Assembly: GCA_021771675.1 (NCBI GenBank)
Contig: JAETOP010000100.1
Span: 1-14,147 of the forward strand
Origin: Oscillospiraceae bacterium
Lineage (GTDB): Bacteria; Bacillota_A; Clostridia; Oscillospirales; Oscillospiraceae
Direction of reading: 5' to 3'
Length of the DNA: 14,147 nt
Positions 1-6,569 of the stretch are shown here, piece by piece. Each line of letters begins with the position of its first letter. Positions within the stretch are counted from its first letter, which is position 1. The notes under the pieces are model-generated. The model had not been told where the DNA came from. It made no database searches and saw only the letters and a list, made by a program, of their open reading frames with translations. The translations under genes were made by a program, and so were the position numbers.

Positions 1-695
1 GTGTCGCCGCACTGCTTCTTTCGGGGTGTCCGAATTTGCACGCCATACTCTTTTTCTAAGGTTTCCTTCCAGTCGGCATCGATGAATGCTTTGTCGCAAT
101 AAAGCCAGCCGGGGCGTAAAAATGCGCATTCGCTGGTCATCTGCTTTGCGGCTGTCAGATCATGAACATCTGCACATGACACACTCATGGCTGCTGGAAC
201 AGGCAGCCTGGCCGTGCGCTTCTGCGTAAAAGCGTGCAGTTTCACACCGTAATACCACTCCTTTCTCGTGGAATTATAGCTTTTTGCGCACAAATCCCCG
301 GCAACCTTTGCATACCCGGAGCGGCTGCGATGGGCAAGCATAATGGGGCAGGAATCCACCATGTAGATCGTCTGAGCTTCTCCGGATGGCGCAGCCTGCT
401 CCATCCACCGCTCCGCCAGGGCGCGAAAAGCCGGTGCCAGTGCGTTGCATCGTCTGCTGAATGCCTGATACCTGGGCAGCTTTGGAAACCATTCAGACAA
501 ATGGTTTTTGGTATAGTTGTAGATCGCCTTCTGCTCGAATCTCCGCTGGCTGATGCCCCACAGGTAAACGGTAATACACTCCTCATCAGTAAATTGGGGA
601 CGGAAATTGTTGCTTTGGCGTTGCATTTCTCTTTCGATTATGCTACTATTGTCGCAGACAGCGCAATATAGCGATATGAGTTTTGTTTGCCACAT
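1..695 (-). CDS. DDE transposase, 3' end outside the window
   Basis: A continuous minus-strand frame of 231 codons starts at ATG 695 (MWQTKLISLY) and is still open at base 1. It has no stop in the window, so a start-to-stop ORF search misses it. An alternative start is ATG 626. The N-terminal part (FTDEECITVYLWG, then WFPKLPRYQAF) has the helix-rich pattern seen before the catalytic core of IS4/IS5/IS982-type transposases. The core begins with MVDS (D114, candidate first catalytic Asp), has WYYGVKLH (residues 147-154), and continues with YCDKAF (D201, candidate second Asp). The catalytic Glu would lie beyond the edge. The frame is intact as far as seen, so the element may be active. The exact family is my inference from motifs. 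Confidence 0.85.
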   Translation of the reverse strand, partial: MWQTKLISLYCAVCDNSSIIEREMQRQSNNFRPQFTDEECITVYLWGISQRRFEQKAIYNYTKNHLSEWFPKLPRYQAFSRRCNALAPAFRALAERWMEQAAPSGEAQTIYMVDSCPIMLAHRSRSGYAKVAGDLCAKSYNSTRKEWYYGVKLHAFTQKRTARLPVPAAMSVSCADVHDLTAAKQMTSECAFLRPGWLYCDKAFIDADWKETLEKEYGVQIRTPRKKQCGD

Positions 696-725
696 ACTTA
701 CATTCTCTGCTATGTTGCGCTGTTT
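656..725 (-). promoter_or_regulatory. Stem-loop enclosing the transposase start codon
   Basis: The arms at 709-725 and 656-672 can pair over 17 positions with two mismatches (core GCGCAACATAGC against GCTATATTGCGC). The 36-base loop holds the transposase start codon at 695 and the bases just upstream of it. In a transcript entering from mrnC the start would sit in this hairpin. By analogy with other IS elements, such structures reduce transposase translation from read-through mRNA; that role is inferred. Confidence 0.5.
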
Positions 726-738
726 TTCTATACCCTTT

Positions 739-1086
739 TTAACCCTTGATTCGCATCAGCGCTTCCAGGCCGGTGGCCTTGGCGTACTCCGCCGGGGTGG
801 CCCCCTTGGGGACGGCGTGGACGTGGGAATTCTTCCCCCGGCGGTAGTAGGCCGCCTCCTGCTCCGTCAGCAGAGGGAGGAGCTTGTCCGCATAGGCGGC
901 CTGAGCCGGGGCCTTCACCATGGAAATGGTGTCGTGGTGGAGCTGGGCCACCGTCCTCTCCCCCTGGGCGCAGAGGTAGCTCCGGCACAGCAGCTCCCAC
1001 ACCCCGTCTCCCATGTGGGCCAGGCCCAGGTTGGAGATGGCGTCGATCTGCTGCCGGGAGAAATTCATTTGAAAAAGGTTTTCCAC
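739..1086 (-). CDS. mrnC: Mini-ribonuclease 3, C-terminally truncated by the IS
   Basis: Mini-RNase III is a dimeric RNase III-like enzyme without a dsRNA-binding domain that matures 23S rRNA in Bacillota. The 115-residue product shows the family signature: GLAHMGDGVWEL (D27 and E31, the active-site helix), then LTEQEAAYYRRGKN (the RRGRN-like helix) and EYAKATGLEAL (E108). Family members run about 130-140 residues and continue from EAL into a Gly/Tyr-Leu-rich final helix. Here that is replaced by MRIKG and a stop, coinciding with the IS boundary. I chose the GTG at 1086 because a GAGGGG ribosome binding site lies 7 bases upstream. The alternative ATG at 1068 overlaps the upstream gene's stop as ATGA. 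The gene is translationally coupled to the transporter gene before it. Most likely it is a damaged gene; residual activity is unknown. Confidence 0.85.
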   Translation of the reverse strand: MENLFQMNFSRQQIDAISNLGLAHMGDGVWELLCRSYLCAQGERTVAQLHHDTISMVKAPAQAAYADKLLPLLTEQEAAYYRRGKNSHVHAVPKGATPAEYAKATGLEALMRIKG

Positions 1087-1574
1087 AGCTTATCCCCTCG
1101 CTTCACAAGATATTGGGCGCACAGCCCGGTGAACAGGCCAGTAAAGATGCTGATGACGATCATCACAGGCAGATAGATCAGCAGTCCTGCCGTCCGGGTG
1201 ATGGCAATGGCGGCGATCATCTGGCCCACGGAGTGGGCGATGGCCCCCAGGCACCCGGCGGCCCAGAGCTGATTCTCTTTTAGTATTTTTCGCAGACCGA
1301 TGGTCGTGAGAATAGCCAGACCGCCCCCGGCGGCGGAGTAAAGAATTGTGCTGAAATTTCCGGCGAACACCGCCCCCAGAAACACCCGGCAGGCCAGCAC
1401 CGCCGCTCCCGCCCCGGGGCCGATGGTGAACACGGTAAACACGGTGACGATGTTGGAAAGCCCCAGCTTTACCCCCGGAATGGGAACCACTGGGGGAATT
1501 TGGGCCTCAATCATGAAAATCGTCAGGGCAATGGCGGTAAGCAGCCCCAGACGGGTAATGTTCTTTGCTTTCAT
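1065..1574 (-). CDS. Gx transporter family protein (heptaprenyl diphosphate synthase component I-like)
   Basis: This is a 169-residue, strongly hydrophobic protein with about five membrane segments (roughly residues 8-24, 40-60, 62-92, 104-124, 132-156). The motif GVKLGLSNIVTVF (residues 34-46) is typical of the Gx transporter family (Pfam Hpre_diP_synt_I), whose members resemble small ECF-type S components; the real substrate is unknown. The older annotation as a prenyl synthase subunit is probably misleading. The start ATG at 1574 is preceded by AGGGGAT and lies 9 bases after the ligase stop, so it is in the ligase operon. The end overlaps the mrnC start. Length and composition match the family, and nothing looks broken. 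Confidence 0.85.
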   Translation of the reverse strand: MKAKNITRLGLLTAIALTIFMIEAQIPPVVPIPGVKLGLSNIVTVFTVFTIGPGAGAAVLACRVFLGAVFAGNFSTILYSAAGGGLAILTTIGLRKILKENQLWAAGCLGAIAHSVGQMIAAIAITRTAGLLIYLPVMIVISIFTGLFTGLCAQYLVKRGDKLWKTFFK

Positions 1575-1583
1575 TTGAATCCC

Positions 1584-3578
1584 CTAAGTGCACATGGCGA
1601 GAAATTCCTCTTCGGAGATGATTTTGGTGCCGAATTTGGCGGCCTTTTGATTTTTGCTGCTGCCGGAATCCTTGTCGTTGGTGATGAGGTAATTGGTCTT
1701 GGCGCTGACGCCGGAGACGACCTTGCCCCCCAGCTTCTCGATCTGCTCCACCAGGGCGTCCCGGTTGGGGAAGTGGAGGAGCTTTCCGGTGATGCAGAAG
1801 CTCTGCCCGGCCAGCCCGGCGGGGGCGTCTTCGGCGGGCGTCTCGTCGGCAATGTTCAAAAGCGCGGTCAGCGGCTGAATGCGGTCCATGCTTTCCTGGA
1901 CAAAGCGGTTGATTCCGGTGCTCAAAATTTCGCCGAAGCCGTCCAGCGCTGTCCAGTCGAAATCCTCCTGGGCCAGTTCCAAAAACGTTTCCAGGGGATT
2001 CCCCCTTTTGGCGGCAAAGCAGTGGGCGGCCAGGAGCTTGGCGTTGTTCTTGCCGATGCCCGGAATGCCGATGGCGGTGAGCACATTGCTCAGGCGGCAA
2101 TTGCGGCTTTCCTCAATGGAGGAGAGCAGACCCTCCACGCTCTTCTTGCCGAAGCTGTCCAGGGCCTCCAATTCCTCCCGGTGCTCTGCCAGACGGTAAA
2201 TATCCTCAAAATCCCGGATGAAGCCACGGCCGATCAGGGCATTCAGCCGCTCCTGGGACAGACCCATGATGTTCATGGCGTCCCGGCTGACAAAATAGGC
2301 CAGCTGATCCAGCCGGATGGCGGGGCAGTCGGGGTTCACGCAGTAGAGCATCTCCCGGCCGTTGTCGTTGCGAAGCTCCAGTTCCCTGCCGCAGCTGCCG
2401 CAGCGGGTGGGGAAGACGTAACTGCCAGAGCGGGTCAGGTTGTCCGTGACCATGGGGATGATCTGGTTGGCCTTGATGACGGCGATGGTGTCCCCCAGGC
2501 CCAGCTCCAATTCCTTGATGATGCTCACATTGTTCAATGAGGCCCGGGATACGGTGGTGCCGTCGATCTCCACCGGGTCGAAAATGGCCACGGGATTCAC
2601 CTGGCCGGTGCGATTGGTGCTCCACTGAATCTCCCGCAGGACGGTTTCGTTCCGATCCTGGTAGAATTTGAAGGCCAGGGAGTGCTTGGGGTGGTGGCCG
2701 GTGCTGCCAAGGCTTGCGCCGTAGGAAACGTCGTCGAAGCTCCCTACCAGGCCGTCGATGGGGTAGCCCAGGGCGGCGCACTCCTGTTGAAGCGCCTCCA
2801 TCTCCTCTTTCAGGGCCTCCTGCCGCTCCTGCTCGGTTTCAAACTGATTTCGGAGGAACCGGTGGGGCACCACCTGGAAGCCCAGGGAGGACAGGAAGGC
2901 GAAGCTTTCGCTGTAGGTGGCGGTTTCCGGGAGGGAAACCCCCGCCTCGTCCACCGCCCGGTGGAGCTTCCAGGCGATGAAGCGCACGTTCCGGCGGGCG
3001 GCAATTTTGCTGTCCAGCTGACGGACGGTGCCGCTGACCAGGTTCCGGGGATTCTTGTACTCCGTGTTCTCCCGCCGGATGATCTCCCGGAAGGTGGGGT
3101 AGGTGATGATGCACTCCCCGTCCAGAATCAGCTCCCCGGTGAAGGGAATGCGCTGGGGCAGATTGATGAAGGTGCGGGCATTGTGGGTGATGTCTTCGCC
3201 CACCTCGCCGTTGCCCCGGCTCTCGGCGCTGACGAGCACCCCATCCCGGTAGAGCAGGGAGGCGGTGAGCCCGTCCATCTTCCCCATAAGATTCAGGGGC
3301 TTCCCCTGAAAATAGGCAGAAAACTCCTGGATGCTGGTGGTCTTCCCCAGGGACAGCAGGGGGTGGTTGTGAGAAACCTTCCGGAGCTTGCTCACAACGC
3401 CGTAGCCCACGGTGGCGGTGGGGGAATTGGCGTAGACGATGCCGGTTTCCCGCTCCAGGGCCGCCAGCTCGTCAAAAAGGGCGTCATATTCCTGGTCGGA
3501 AACGAGGCTCTCGTTTTTATTGTAGTAGGCGTCCCGGTATTCATTCAGGCGATCTACCAGCTGCTTCATTTTGTCCAT
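1584..3578 (-). CDS. ligA: NAD-dependent DNA ligase, divergent subtype
   Basis: LigA-type ligases seal nicks through an enzyme-AMP intermediate made from NAD+. The 664-residue product has the full order: NMN-binding domain Ia (YY at 18-19, DQEYD at 28-32), adenylation domain with nucleophile K100 in KMDG, OB fold with NRTGQVNPVAIF (322-333), zinc finger (C393, C396, C413, C418), helix-hairpin-helix repeats (about 440-560, including IPGIGK) and a C-terminal BRCT domain (about 588-664). Several motifs depart from standard LigA: the TRGDG box reads SRGNG (120-124), VRGE reads LDGE (152-155), and motif IV, normally DGVVxK, reads DGLVGS, losing the usual lysine at S280. Motif V lysine K304 is kept. 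This fits a divergent clostridial LigA subgroup and may be a second ligase, not the replicative one. The ATG at 3578 has GGAAAGGAAG upstream. Confidence 0.93.
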   Translation of the reverse strand: MDKMKQLVDRLNEYRDAYYNKNESLVSDQEYDALFDELAALERETGIVYANSPTATVGYGVVSKLRKVSHNHPLLSLGKTTSIQEFSAYFQGKPLNLMGKMDGLTASLLYRDGVLVSAESRGNGEVGEDITHNARTFINLPQRIPFTGELILDGECIITYPTFREIIRRENTEYKNPRNLVSGTVRQLDSKIAARRNVRFIAWKLHRAVDEAGVSLPETATYSESFAFLSSLGFQVVPHRFLRNQFETEQERQEALKEEMEALQQECAALGYPIDGLVGSFDDVSYGASLGSTGHHPKHSLAFKFYQDRNETVLREIQWSTNRTGQVNPVAIFDPVEIDGTTVSRASLNNVSIIKELELGLGDTIAVIKANQIIPMVTDNLTRSGSYVFPTRCGSCGRELELRNDNGREMLYCVNPDCPAIRLDQLAYFVSRDAMNIMGLSQERLNALIGRGFIRDFEDIYRLAEHREELEALDSFGKKSVEGLLSSIEESRNCRLSNVLTAIGIPGIGKNNAKLLAAHCFAAKRGNPLETFLELAQEDFDWTALDGFGEILSTGINRFVQESMDRIQPLTALLNIADETPAEDAPAGLAGQSFCITGKLLHFPNRDALVEQIEKLGGKVVSGVSAKTNYLITNDKDSGSSKNQKAAKFGTKIISEEEFLAMCT

Positions 3579-3673
3579 ATCGCAAATCTTCCTTTCCCAG
3601 CATCGTAGAGGGCAAAGCCATATTTCACTTGCAGAGCAAATTTCACAAATCCCGCAAGGAATTTATTTCACTG

Positions 3674-3719
3674 AAAAGGAACAACCCTTGCCTGACAGCA
3701 GGCAAAGGTTGTTCCTTTT
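3674..3719 (-). terminator. Rho-independent terminator of the tRNA-Gly gene
   Basis: A 21-bp stem with one C-A mismatch (arms 3699-3719 and 3674-3694) closes a 4-base loop. On the minus strand it begins right after the encoded CCA end of the tRNA. The 3' arm ends with a short T run (CCTTTTC). Because the arms carry A and T runs at both ends, it could act on both strands. It separates the tRNA from the ligase operon downstream. Confidence 0.9.
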
Positions 3720-3720
3720 C

Positions 3721-3794
3721 TGGAGCAGGATACGGGAATCGAACCCGCCTCTGTGGCTTGGGAAGCGACCATTCTACCAATGAACTAATCCTGC
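3721..3794 (-). tRNA. tRNA-Gly (anticodon CCC)
   Basis: The 74-base cloverleaf has acceptor GCAGGAT/ATCCTGC, D stem GTTC/GAAT, anticodon loop TTCCCAA (anticodon CCC, reads GGG glycine codons), T arm GCGGG-TTCGATT-CCCGT, and an encoded TCCA 3' end. The acceptor stem is fully paired. The anticodon stem GTCGC/GCCAC has one C-C mismatch in the middle (positions 29-41), unusual for a working tRNA. It forms its own transcription unit, with a promoter at 3811-3839 and a terminator immediately after. Confidence 0.93.
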
Positions 3795-3810
3795 ATGTTC
3801 GATTGGCTGT

Positions 3811-3839
3811 ATTATAGCAGATGCTTTTCAAAAATTCAA
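3811..3839 (-). promoter_or_regulatory. Sigma-A promoter of tRNA-Gly
   Basis: On the minus strand TTGAAT (3834-3839), a 17-base spacer and TATAAT (3811-3816) form a near-consensus promoter, with an extended TG-n element (TGC) before the -10. The -10 ends 16 bases before the mature tRNA 5' end, leaving a leader of about 10 bases. Confidence 0.9.
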
Positions 3840-4183
3840 CCATTTTTTGTCACTTGGAAAAAATTCTTTCTGATTGTCGGTTTCCCCTGACCCTCTAGGG
3901 GAGCGTGCCCAAAGGGAGAGTCTTCGGCGCCGTAAGCGCCAGCCACGGGGGCTTCGGGAGAGAAAATGACGGAAGGGAAGCGCCATCCTTCAAAAAGCGG
4001 GTGGAACGCCTGGAAGGGCGGAGGCAATTTCCAGGGGCGCTGTACGTTGGCAGAAAAACGGATGTTTTCCAGCGGCGTCCAACCGGCGGTTGTGAAAATA
4101 CCCAAAAGGCCCCCAAAAAGGGTGCTTTGCCCGGTGAAAATTGTAGAACAAAACAAAATTCGCTTTTGAAAATTAACTGAGGG
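3840..4183. other. Intergenic stretch without recognisable gene
   Basis: These 344 bases hold only short overlapping frames on both strands, none with a credible ribosome binding site or recognisable protein. I see small imperfect palindromes: CCCTCTAGGG (3891-3900), GGCGC/GCGCC around a 5-base loop (3926-3940), and CCTGGAA/TTCCAGG around position 4020. The GC-rich block from about 3880 to 4130 differs in texture from the AT-rich flanks and could be a dispersed intergenic repeat. I cannot confirm this from one copy. Confidence 0.4.
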
Positions 4184-4212
4184 TTGATTTATGAAGAACG
4201 CTGTGCTAAAAT
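4184..4212 (+). promoter_or_regulatory. Sigma-A promoter of the peptide importer operon
   Basis: TTGATT (4184-4189), a 17-base spacer and TAAAAT (4207-4212) with an extended TG-n element (TGC). Transcription would start near 4219, giving a leader of about 80 bases before the binding-protein ATG. Confidence 0.8.
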
Positions 4213-4218
4213 GAATTC

Positions 4219-4290
4219 AAATCATTTGTGAGAATGATTTCAGCGGAAACTGGGCTTCCTTCCCAGCTTCCGTGAAAAATTCAAAGGAGG
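4219..4290 (+). promoter_or_regulatory. Leader of the importer mRNA: two hairpins and a strong RBS
   Basis: A perfect 8-bp inverted repeat AAATCATT/AATGATTT (4219-4226, 4233-4240) lies right at the predicted transcription start, so it could be an operator or a 5'-end stabilising hairpin. It is followed by an 11-position stem with one mismatch, CGGAAACTGGG/CCCAGCTTCCG (4244-4254, 4262-4272). A near-perfect ribosome binding site AAGGAGG (4284-4290) lies 10 bases before the ATG. No riboswitch class is recognised. Confidence 0.65.
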
Positions 4291-4300
4291 AAAAGAAAAC

Positions 4301-6400
4301 ATGAAGAAACTTCTCGCAATCGTGCTGGCTCTGGCCATGGTTCTTCCGATGGTTCTGAGTGCATCTGCCCAGTATCCCGCTCTGGAAGAAAAGGATGACC
4401 AGCAGCTCTACGATGAAAACCTGGGCGAATTCTATGACATGTACATGGAAGCCCTGGAGTGCATGGACGTAGACCAGCGCTACGCTCTGGAGGCTCTTGC
4501 TGAGGCAAAGCTGCTGGAGTCCAGCGTCCTGCTGCCCACCACCTCCAACTATGGCAACTACGGCATCGGCCGCTCCGTTCCCAAGACTGCCAACGGCACT
4601 CTGTGGGGCAACGACTCCGACCGTCAGTACTCCATTCTGGTGACCAAGGAACTGATCAAGGCCACCGACCGGGATGCCCTGAAGGCCATGTGGATGGAAG
4701 CTCCCGACGCCGCTACCTATGTGGCCGAGGCCAAGGCTTACCTGGCTGAGAACGGCTACACCATGGAAGATGAGTACAAGTACCCCTCCTCCTCCGATCC
4801 TCAGACCTGGGACGCTCTGAACACCTACCTGCAGGCCGACTCCCGTCCTCTGGTTCAGCTGTGCGACGGCCTGATGATGTACGACATCAAGAACGTGCAG
4901 CAGCCCGCTCTGGCTGAGAGCGTTGAAGAGAACGAGGACATGACCGTCTTCACCTTCAAGATCCGTCAGGGTGTGAAGTGGGTTGACTCTCAGGGCCGTG
5001 AGATCGGTGAAGTCACCGCTGACGACTTCGTCGCCGGTATGCAGCACATGCTGGACTGCCAGGCTGGCCTGGAGTGGCTGGTTGACGGCCTGATCGTGGG
5101 CGCCAGCGAGTATATGAGCGGCGAGACCACCGACTTCGCCGACGTGGGCGTGAAGGCTCTGGATGACTACACCCTGGAGTACACCCTGTGCGATTCCACT
5201 CCCTACTTCCTGACCATGCTGTCCTACAACATCTTCTTCCCCATGAACCGCGCCTTCTTCCTGAGCCAGGGCGGCGCCTTCGGTGTGGATGAGTTTGCCG
5301 CTGCCAAGGAATCCTCCAACTACAAGTACGGCACCTCCCCCGACACCATCGCCTACAACGGCCCCTTCCTGGTGAAGAGCTACACCGAGCAGAACACCAT
5401 CGTGTTCGAGGCTAACCCCTCCTACTACAACCCCGACATCCTGGGTGTGCACACCCTGACCTGGAAGTATGACGACGGCACCGACAACACCAAGACCTAC
5501 AAGGACATGGTTGTCGGCGACATCACCAACGCCGGTCTGAACACCGCCACCATGGAGATCGCCAAGGCTGACGGCCTGTTCGACGATTACGCCTATGTTT
5601 CCGAGACCGACGCCACCAGCTTCGTTGAGTGGATGAACATCGACCGCAAGGCCTATGCCAACTACAACGATGCCAACATCGCTGTCTCCACCCACACCGA
5701 GGATCAGAAGGTTCTGGCACAGGCTGCCATGCGGAACGTCCACTTCCGCCGCGCTGTCCACTACGCCATCGACCGCGCCACCATGGTGGCTCAGCGGAAG
5801 GGCGAGGACCTGAAGTACAACTCCATGAACAACGCCTATATCCCTGGCAACTTCGTCTACCTGAGCAAGGAAGTCACCGTTGACATCAACGGCGAGTCTG
5901 TCACCTTCCCCGCCGGCACCGCTTACGGCACCATCCGTCAGCGTCAGCTGGAGGCCGATGGCAGCCACATCAAGTCCTTCGACGAGGAGACCGGCCTGGG
6001 CACCGGCTACGACGGCTGGTACAACCCCGAGGTCGCTGTTGCTGAGCTGAACATCGCCATCGAAGAGCTGGCCGCTCAGGGCTATCCCATCAGCGCTGAG
6101 AACCCCGTCCGTCTGGACATCGCCAGCTTCACCGGCAACGACAGCTTCAAGAACCAGGATCAGGCTCTGAAGAAGAGCGTTGAGGAAGTCCTGGGCGGCG
6201 TGGTCATCGTTGACATCGTGCCCTGCGACACCCAGAAGGATTGGCTGGATGCCACTTACTATCCCAACAACGGCGACGAGATGAACTTCGACATCGGCAA
6301 CAACGGCGGCTGGGGCCCCGACTACGGCGATCCCAAGACCTACCTGGATACCATGCTGCCCGGTGCCAACGGTATGTCCAAGAGCTTCGGCCTGTTCTAA
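4301..6400 (+). CDS. Peptide-type ABC transporter substrate-binding protein (family 5), apparently circularly permuted
   Basis: This is an extracytoplasmic solute receptor for the adjacent importer; the ligand is probably a peptide, but unproven. The 699-residue product has a Sec signal (KK, hydrophobic 4-20, cleavage likely after ASA 21-23) and no lipobox cysteine, unlike most Gram-positive receptors. Residues ~165-682 follow the SBP_bac_5 order: SSDPQTWDALNTYLQADS, IRQGVKWVDSQGREIGEVTADDF, NVHFRRAVHYAIDRA, and GGWGPDYGDPKTYLD. The protein then stops 17 residues later, where the family normally continues for about 100 more. Residues ~40-135 (DQRYALEALAEAKLLESSVLLP, then RSVP and a DRQY...TKELIKATDRD stretch) resemble exactly that missing tail, placed at the N terminus. 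The start is set by the strong RBS. Codon choice is very regular (CTG, GGC, AAC, TAC, CGT/CGC), as for a highly expressed gene. Confidence 0.93.
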   Translation: MKKLLAIVLALAMVLPMVLSASAQYPALEEKDDQQLYDENLGEFYDMYMEALECMDVDQRYALEALAEAKLLESSVLLPTTSNYGNYGIGRSVPKTANGTLWGNDSDRQYSILVTKELIKATDRDALKAMWMEAPDAATYVAEAKAYLAENGYTMEDEYKYPSSSDPQTWDALNTYLQADSRPLVQLCDGLMMYDIKNVQQPALAESVEENEDMTVFTFKIRQGVKWVDSQGREIGEVTADDFVAGMQHMLDCQAGLEWLVDGLIVGASEYMSGETTDFADVGVKALDDYTLEYTLCDSTPYFLTMLSYNIFFPMNRAFFLSQGGAFGVDEFAAAKESSNYKYGTSPDTIAYNGPFLVKSYTEQNTIVFEANPSYYNPDILGVHTLTWKYDDGTDNTKTYKDMVVGDITNAGLNTATMEIAKADGLFDDYAYVSETDATSFVEWMNIDRKAYANYNDANIAVSTHTEDQKVLAQAAMRNVHFRRAVHYAIDRATMVAQRKGEDLKYNSMNNAYIPGNFVYLSKEVTVDINGESVTFPAGTAYGTIRQRQLEADGSHIKSFDEETGLGTGYDGWYNPEVAVAELNIAIEELAAQGYPISAENPVRLDIASFTGNDSFKNQDQALKKSVEEVLGGVVIVDIVPCDTQKDWLDATYYPNNGDEMNFDIGNNGGWGPDYGDPKTYLDTMLPGANGMSKSFGLF

Positions 6401-6420
6401 GGATATTCTGAATCCGGCTG

Positions 6421-6544
6421 CCCGGGGATTCTTCCCCTGGCTCCCGCCGATTCATCAGAGCCTTCCAGATCGCATCCCTGCGATTTCCTGGCCAAAAAAA
6501 TAATGAAGGTCGGGGGCCGGATCCCAAATGATCCGACCCCCGAC
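6421..6544 (+). promoter_or_regulatory. Intercistronic hairpins between binding protein and permease genes
   Basis: A 15-bp stem with one mismatch (GTCGGGGGCCGGATC at 6509-6523 against 6530-6544, 6-base loop) lies between the binding-protein stop and the first permease; a smaller one (GGGGA/TCCCC) sits at 6424-6437. No T run follows on the plus strand, so a full terminator is unlikely. Such structures commonly protect upstream mRNA ends or attenuate read-through, raising receptor over permease levels; that role is inferred. Confidence 0.65.
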
Positions 6545-6569
6545 TGACCAGTAAAGCGAGAGTGATATT

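Larger units (their letters stand above)
1..753 (-). mobile_element. Insertion sequence (partial), right-hand end inside mrnC
   Basis: The element carries the transposase read leftward from 695 and runs off the left edge of the window. Its inner end is placed at about 753-757, where the Mini-ribonuclease 3 reading frame departs from its family pattern: after T-G-L-E-A-L the expected glycine/tyrosine-rich last helix is replaced by a few unrelated codons and a stop at 739. Terminal inverted repeats and target duplication cannot be checked because the other end is outside the window. The family is uncertain; a DDE transposase of the IS4/IS5/IS982 type is likely. Confidence 0.6.

Noticed and set aside
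234..1176. Plus-strand frames of 145 and 189 residues and minus-strand 114- and 72-residue frames at the left end
   Set aside because: They overlap the transposase and mrnC in other frames; the open-ended minus frame from 695 is the real gene.
1500..3608. Plus-strand frames of 346 and 308 residues opposite the ligase
   Set aside because: Antisense shadows; the ligase is unmistakable on the minus strand.
3579..3673. Possible promoter for the ligase operon (TTGTGA, 17 bases, AAATAT)
   Set aside because: The -10 is too poor; GTGAAAT occurs twice in this region but I cannot assign a function.
3836..4180. Small frames (66-106 residues) on both strands of the intergenic block
   Set aside because: No RBS, no recognisable motif, and overlapping frames on opposite strands with similar open length.
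4217..5968. 583-residue minus-strand open frame opposite the binding protein gene
   Set aside because: Gly/Val/His/Gln-rich antisense shadow caused by the strongly biased codons of the plus-strand gene; no family resemblance, no RBS.
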